Source of the DNA: Alnus glutinosa
Lineage: Eukaryota; Streptophyta; Magnoliopsida; Fagales; Betulaceae
DNA: 64,000 nt
Direction of reading: 5' to 3'
Assembly (NCBI RefSeq): GCF_958979055.1
Contig: NC_084898.1
Coordinates: 5,431,001-5,495,000 of the forward strand
The notes beneath the pieces were generated by a model, which had not been told where the DNA came from, searched no databases, and saw nothing but the letters and a program-made list of their open reading frames with translations. Below are positions 58,501 to 64,000 of this stretch, piece after piece. Positions within the stretch are counted from its first letter, which is position 1. Each line of letters starts with the position of its first letter. The position numbers were made by a program, and so were the translations under genes.

Positions 58501-59578
58501 ACAGCAAAATTTGTAAAAATTCAACACCACTACTACATTCGTGATGATTATATACAATGCCGTAAAAGATCTCAGCAAAAAGTTACTCTCCACATCAGCG
58601 GACTAGGAGCGTCAAACACATTCAACAAAGCCAATTTGCTCTCTAATGTGCAAAAATCTGAAGGGTCACCTGCTCAAATTTTCTGTAGAAGTTTCAAAAA
58701 GATGAATCTGGATTTGTTCATACACGGTCTCATACTCCTTAATAATGTAACATTATTGTTACACAAACACATCAGAATAGTTTACGCTAGCTTACCTTTG
58801 CATTTGCATTCTTTGTATCATTGAAAAATTTATCAGTGGATATTTAATAAAAATAAGTTATGGGATGTTTGGGTGCATTGTTTTTCAAAAACAAATTCTA
58901 TTGGTATTCGCAAATTTTCAAAAACAAATCAGATTTTATCCAACATTTTCTAATTTTGTCTCAAGAAGTCAAACCATCCAAACATCTTTTTCAACTTTAT
59001 TTTGCCTCGGAATTCACGCAATAAATTATAGTTGAATTTAGATTTCAAAAAATCAAACACCAAACGTGCCATTAAAATTTAAGTTAACCTTATTTTTCTC
59101 ATGGCATCACTATAATTGCAAATTACTGGTTTATATATTTATTTATAAAAAATGTTAGCCTCCCATAGAGCTATTAACCACCAATAAAATGACATTCTGA
59201 ATAATTACCTTGAGATTGGGTACATGGACAATTTGAAGAACTGTGATTATCAGCGCAATTCCCTGATGGAATAACAAATAAATGAAAAGCAAGTATTAGT
59301 TGAATTCTGCCCTTATTAGTACTTGTAGCATAACAATATCCTAAAAATGAATAAGATAACTTGGAACAGTTCTCATGCCACTTGTCTACATCTGTTTGAA
59401 TTAGGAGTAATTAGCGTGCCATCTAACAACATATATGAATAACTACAGCAACAAGCAGAAGATGCAAAAGTGAGCATTACTTGACAAGCGACACTAATCC
59501 TGTAGATTGGGTGATCTCTTTTGGCATCTAATGGCGATGATACAAAATAAATTTTGCATATGTACCATCAATAATTGA

Positions 59579-59624
<46 letters not shown>

Positions 59625-62600
59625 CATTGAAAAAAAAACAACATAGTGAAGTTTATCCTTACAAGTATATCTTGACCTATCCAGGCAAAGGAGACATTTC
59701 GATAAACTGCCCAAACAACAGCAAATGCTATGCATAATGGAGAAACAGCCAAAGTTAGGTATGACACGGCTCCAAAGACAGGTACTTTAATGTATGATTC
59801 TCCACTGCGTTTGAACCACCTGTGCAAGCAATAGTAGATTTAGTTCTAGACCTTGGAAAAATAAGAAACAAAACCTCTCATCTAAATGGACACTAAATCC
59901 TCTATATAAGTAACCTAATAAGAAAACATATACAAACACGAGAATGAATACAAAGGCAACTGAGTATTCTTTGTCAAAACTACAAAACCTTTACAGCATT
60001 TTTTGAGTTATGATTTCAAAATCTGGTACATTCTTTCTTGCATATACTTAGAAGATTGGTAAATGGTCATAACATCTACTTTCACAACAAAAGAGCTTTA
60101 TTATTTGTTGGCATATTTAAGCTTTTACCAATCACGTAATGTAACAGTATTCAGGTAAGGAAAACATGAAATTTTAGCCACTGCCAGTTGGGGTTTATCA
60201 ATTGTGCCAACCCACTAACAAATAACAAGACCTAATCTGAGCCTCCCAGGCGATGCAATAATTGTACCAACAAGCAGCAAGTGCCCATGTGGCTGGTTAG
60301 TTTCTCAGATGCAGATTTGTGTAACATATTGAAGGCCATTTGAGTCGTTTCTCAGTAAAAGATACTAATTGTACCTTGACAATAAAGCAACCAAGCAAGT
60401 TTGCAAGCCCTGCATGTACAAGGAACTACATAGTTAAAATTGACTCAGAAACAACAGAAAGAACAAAATGTAAACTAAAAAGAGGAGAAAGCAACAAAGA
60501 CAAACTAAGTCTCATATGTTCAGATTCCAAATACTACAATCATAACATAGAGAAGAAATTTTACTCAAGGCACATATTACATTTGTGTCTATGTGTGTAA
60601 TGCTTTCAGAGTGCTTATATATATGTGCAAGTATTTACACAAGCATGCAGACAAATATGACATTAAGAGGTAGTAAAATATATTACCTCTACACCACCTA
60701 TGCAGAAAAGAACAACCAAAAGCTCAATGAACCAGAGTGACATAAGTTTGTATAGTATAACCAAGAAGCATGAAGCAATAACAACAAACAGGACAGCAGA
60801 TGTTATGTTGATGTCCACAACACCACTAGTAACAATGGCTTTGGTACGTGGGATTTCGTCTGCAGCATCCTACAAGAACGAGTTAAACTTGCAACCCAAT
60901 CAGTATTTATAGCTGGAAGAAGAACAATAGGTTATAGAAGGTTAAATCTATTTAGCTAAGAATAGCAAATGGTGACCTTTAGCAGCTTCTCCTGTTCAAT
61001 AGCTGCTTCTCTAGCACCCCATGCGGACCAATAAGATGCACACAAGATGGTACCAACTGCCATCAACCATAAAAATACTTCTGCTATGTCGACTACCGGT
61101 CGGAGTGGAGAGTATAGCTGCACAGACACTGCAGAAAGACTAAAATTTTAAGTAAGCTATATAAAAGCAAGAGTGATAATCTATATATATATATATATGC
61201 ACACACATATATATCTGCAAAGATGCTAGAAATTTAGTCCCCACAGAAATGAGAACCAAATAATAATTAGATATTCAAAGCAACAAAAAAACTATGCTGA
61301 ACAAAAGATCACTTTTGCACAACAGATTTTAGTATTTGCTTTGTGGTTATGAAGAACGAGGAAATGCTTACCTGATGTACTATTCATAAGCATTTTTTCC
61401 AAGCTTGCACCAGCATCTTGCGGGAGCATGACGACGGGAATGCGTATATCTAGATCAGTTTCATTTGGCTCACAAACCATCTTGTAAAGTTCTGCAGGAA
61501 AAAGAAACAAGTTAAAATACAAATTGAAAAATGGTGGCAATATTGACCTCTAGCTTTCTAACACATCTCTTCCATGCTGCTTCAGAATTTCATTTGGACC
61601 AACATCTAAAAAGTTTACCCCATCATAGATAATCAGTATAAGACCCTAATACACGTTTATGAAAAATGGGATAATCTGATTTGTGATATACATATCAATT
61701 TTCACAGGCAGTATAAACATTTATTTTAGGGTAAATTACATTTTCCCCCTAAAATACCGTCCCAATTGCACTTACACCTCCAAACTATGACTTATTGCAA
61801 CACGGACCTATAAACTTCCAAAATATTTCAAGTTGCCCCCCATGTCAAATTTGGATGTTATTTTGAATGAAAAACGTCACACATGACTAACACGTGGATT
61901 TGAAAATTTTCCAAGTGACTAATTTGCCACCATTTTGTGTGAAAGCGTACGGTTTAAGTAATAGTGATAAAACAAAATTAACGCAAAAGCCCTAACATAA
62001 TAGGGGGGATGACCGTGTGGCCAACCCCCAGCAGACAGATGTGCAGCCACCCCTCAGAACTGATGGGGGTGAACACGTGGCCACCCCTTTGCGTTAACTT
62101 TTTATTTTATTTTTTTTATCGACATTATTAAAAATAATGTGTTTCCACACAAAATGGAGACAAATTAGTCACTTCAAAATGTCTCCAACGCACAGGCTGG
62201 TCACATGTGACATTTTCCATCCAAAATAACGACCAAGTTTGACACGAGGAAAAAAAAATAAAAAAAAAAAGAAAGAAAGAAAGAAGAAGAAGAAAAAGAA
62301 GATATTGTGATTACCTTTTTGGTTATTTATAATGAGTACAGCTTTAGCACCAGCAGCTTCTGCAAAATTTGCCTTGGCTGTGAATTTGCAGAGGCCTCGA
62401 TCCACCATTACAACATTTCCAGTGAGCTAACAGAATCCATATCAAAGTACCACACACACATTGGTATTAATAAATACATTTTCTTAATGGGCATGATCAT
62501 ATACAAATGTCTATTGTATGAAGAAGAAAAAAAAACCTTATTCTTTGGTGCACTACAACAATCACGAGGGTCTGAAAGTGTAAGACGTCTTTGGTTTGCA

Positions 62601-63625
62601 TTTTTCTCCTTTGACACAATGGCAGTGCCAAATCGAGCACCCACGCCAACAAATTCGGCGTCCTCTATGTCATTAACCCAAGTTTGAACTTTTACCTAAC
62701 AACAGCAATTTTCAATCAATGGATGAGAAAATGGGCCGAACTGAATTAAGGAAGGATACTAACATCAAACTATTAGTAAATAACCTTCACGTTATAGCTA
62801 AACAAAAGCATGTGCATTCTATGTCAATCTACAAAGCAAACAAAGAAAGAAATGGAGAAGGTTCTCAATTATGGCACAAAAAGGTAGACAAGTTTTGGCT
62901 TAATTCTCACTTCAACTTTATAAGATTCATAAAGCTAAATCGCCTAAAACATTATCATAATCCATTACCAATTCAAAAGCTATTACCCACTATATAAAAA
63001 AATACAAACCCACCGACTGCAAAATGCATAGATAAAACATTAACTAAAAAAATACCAAAGCCCACCCTAATTTGTGTGTGATAAGAATGAGCACAAGTTT
63101 TGGAGGAGGCAAAAAATGGAAATATACTTTCACTCACTAAACGAAACTAAAACTAGATCCCTACCAACTTTGAGTCTTACAAAGCTAATCAATAAATAGA
63201 GGAAAAAAAAAAAAAACACCAACCAAAAGGAAAGTAGAAAAGAAAACCAAAAAAAAAAAAAAAAGTTACAATTATAAGCTGATCTCCATTTGTGGGTAAT
63301 CTCCAAATCAAAACAAAAAGAAAAGGAAATTTGATATAATTATACTCACCATAATTGTAGTTTTCCAGATAACTAAACCAAACAAAGAACCCAGAATATT
63401 CAATTAAAAAAAAAAAACACAAATTAAGCAAGACCCAGTTGTTAAATCACGGAAATAAGAAATGGGTATCAGAGAAAAAGCTCTAACCAGAACAAAATCG
63501 TTCGCGCAACCGGGCTTTTTGGGAGCCAAATCGTCTTCGTGAACTATATCCCCTGCTCTCACACTACAGAACAGTGAAATCACACCCAGAACAAAGACCA
63601 CCCAGCAAGGCCTCCACAAATCCAT
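55584..63625 (-). CDS. Signal peptide peptidase-like protease (SPPL2/4 type)
   Basis: Fourteen exons (join on minus): 63488-63625, 62537-62695, 62315-62426, 61372-61491, 60977-61128, 60687-60869, 60375-60409, 59663-59819, 59209-59262, 57154-57246, 56909-57051, 56237-56307, 55997-56080, 55584-55708. They give 541 residues, like Arabidopsis SPPL2. A signal peptide (1-24) is followed by a lumenal protease-associated domain (about 45-175, with VMVDRG and AEAAGA) and nine expected membrane segments. Catalytic aspartates are Asp383 (YD) and Asp436 (GFGD); the PAL motif is at 490-492. These GxGD enzymes cut type II membrane proteins within the membrane of endosomes or Golgi. The ATG at 63625 is the first in frame; the open frame further upstream has no ATG. 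Catalytic set intact. Confidence 0.95.
55745..55945. mobile_element. Degraded MITE in SPPL intron 13
   Basis: Starts near GGTTTGTTTGAATTTG and ends near GGCCAAACAGACTTTAAG, with AAAATCGCAATTTGGCC and TTGCATGCGGTTTGAAAA inside. The same text style occurs at 11010-11300 and 9800-10100, so one dispersed family. Confidence 0.5.
56348..56395 (-). mobile_element. Ultra-short LINE tail with TSD (SPPL intron 11)
   Basis: A perfect 18 bp repeat AAAAGTATTGATTAATTT (56348-56365 and 56378-56395) encloses only TTTTTGATAAGT. Read on the minus strand this is ACTTATCAAAAA, the LINE 3' end again. In sense with the SPPL transcript. Confidence 0.75.
57247..59208. other. SPPL intron 9
   Basis: A 1.96 kb intron on the minus strand. 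58860-59060 contains MITE-like text (GGATGTTTGGGTGCATTG, mirrored loosely by CAAACACCAAACGTGCC). Frames at 57420-57647, 57748-57936 and 58636-58824 have no domain. Confidence 0.5.
59584..59622. repeat. (TA)n microsatellite in SPPL intron 8
   Basis: About 19 TA units some 40 bases beyond the donor of exon 8 (59663). Confidence 0.9.
61733..62252. mobile_element. Mutator-like MITE in SPPL intron 3
   Basis: The left arm starts GGGTAAATTACATTTTCCCC. Inverted pairs include GTGACTAATTTGCCACCATT / GGAGACAAATTAGTCAC and GTCAAATTTGGATGTTATTTT / AAAATAACGACCAAGTTTGAC. The core (61990-62090) has GTGGCCACCCC palindromes like the element at 50968. The right end is truncated by an A-rich tract at 62250-62290. 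Confidence 0.65.
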
Positions 63626-64000
63626 AGATTCTTCAGCTCCCTCCACGCAATTCACCAACCCTCTTGGATCCTCTTCCTCTGCATCACAAGCTCAGAACAC
63701 AGAGACGCAGAAGAAAGTAGGCTTTGGGGGTTGGTTTTTCTCTCTTTGTTAAAAATAAAAATAAATTAATTAAATAGTAATACTATTTAATAAAATATAA
63801 AATTGTTCATTTACAAACTAATATAAATAAATATGTATAAAAATTAAATAATATAAAAATAAATTAAATACTCAAAAATTGTTTTTGGATCTACTGGATT
63901 AGCATTTTGCAGAAACGTTATCGTTTGTTTTGTTTTTTGTTTTTGTTTTTTTTTTTTAATTTTATTGTTAATTATGATTAAAATAAATATTATGGCGAAA
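63626..64000. promoter_or_regulatory. SPPL 5' leader and upstream region
   Basis: About 120 bases of leader-like, moderately GC sequence (to about 63745) precede AT-rich DNA with long T/A runs. No unambiguous TATA box was singled out among the many AT words (e.g. TTTAATAAAATATAAA, 63786-63800). Confidence 0.35.

Noticed and set aside
1..64000. tRNA, rRNA, CRISPR or bacterial-type operons
   Set aside because: No cloverleaf-compatible tRNA, full rRNA gene or spaced-repeat array was seen. The only rRNA-like sequence is the 5S-derived part of the Cassandra LTRs.

Overview
This is plant nuclear DNA, most likely from a eudicot. Evidence: GT-AG introns in AT-rich DNA, plant-specific gene families (YODA MAPKKK, PIP1 aquaporin, TIC32-like dehydrogenase, neprosin/DUF239 protein, PA-domain signal peptide peptidase-like protease) and plant repeats (Cassandra and other TRIMs, hAT and Mutator-like elements, L1 LINE ends). 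The species cannot be fixed from the sequence. I rebuilt six complete gene models exon by exon; each sums to a multiple of three.

Layout: 1-2700 is MITE-rich upstream DNA. A neprosin-family gene lies at 2728-5516 (+). From 5.7 to 12.2 kb there is a block of nested transposons: a Cassandra TRIM with 5S rRNA-derived LTR sequence, split by a 3.05 kb solo LTR, then two oppositely oriented non-autonomous hAT elements, each carrying a piece of HSP70 exon 1. A YODA-type MAPKKK occupies 15051-20606 (+). Two tandemly duplicated TIC32-like short-chain dehydrogenase genes follow on the minus strand: copy A 22472-31143 and copy B 35091-40803. Both have an ANKZF1/Vms1 zinc-finger pseudogene fragment in intron 3, carried by a long-TIR Mutator-like element. 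A TRIM lies at 42.2-42.7 kb. A PIP1 aquaporin (43875-47809, -) has four fold-back structures in intron 2. After a repeat-rich intergenic region (48-55.5 kb), a 14-exon SPPL2/4-type intramembrane aspartyl protease gene (55584-63625, -) closes the window.

No operon-like or novel multi-gene system was seen; the genes are functionally unrelated neighbours. The strongest signals are structural. (1) Three ultra-short LINE tails (12-27 nt) are each flanked by 18-20 bp target-site duplications, in introns of YODA and SPPL. (2) The duplication gives filled/empty site pairs for four transposon insertions found only in copy A, at nucleotide resolution. (3) Host gene fragments were captured by a hAT-like and a Mutator-like element. 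(4) The neprosin-like protein appears to lack both catalytic glutamates. (5) PIP1 intron 2 contains a nearly perfect ~103 bp inverted repeat.
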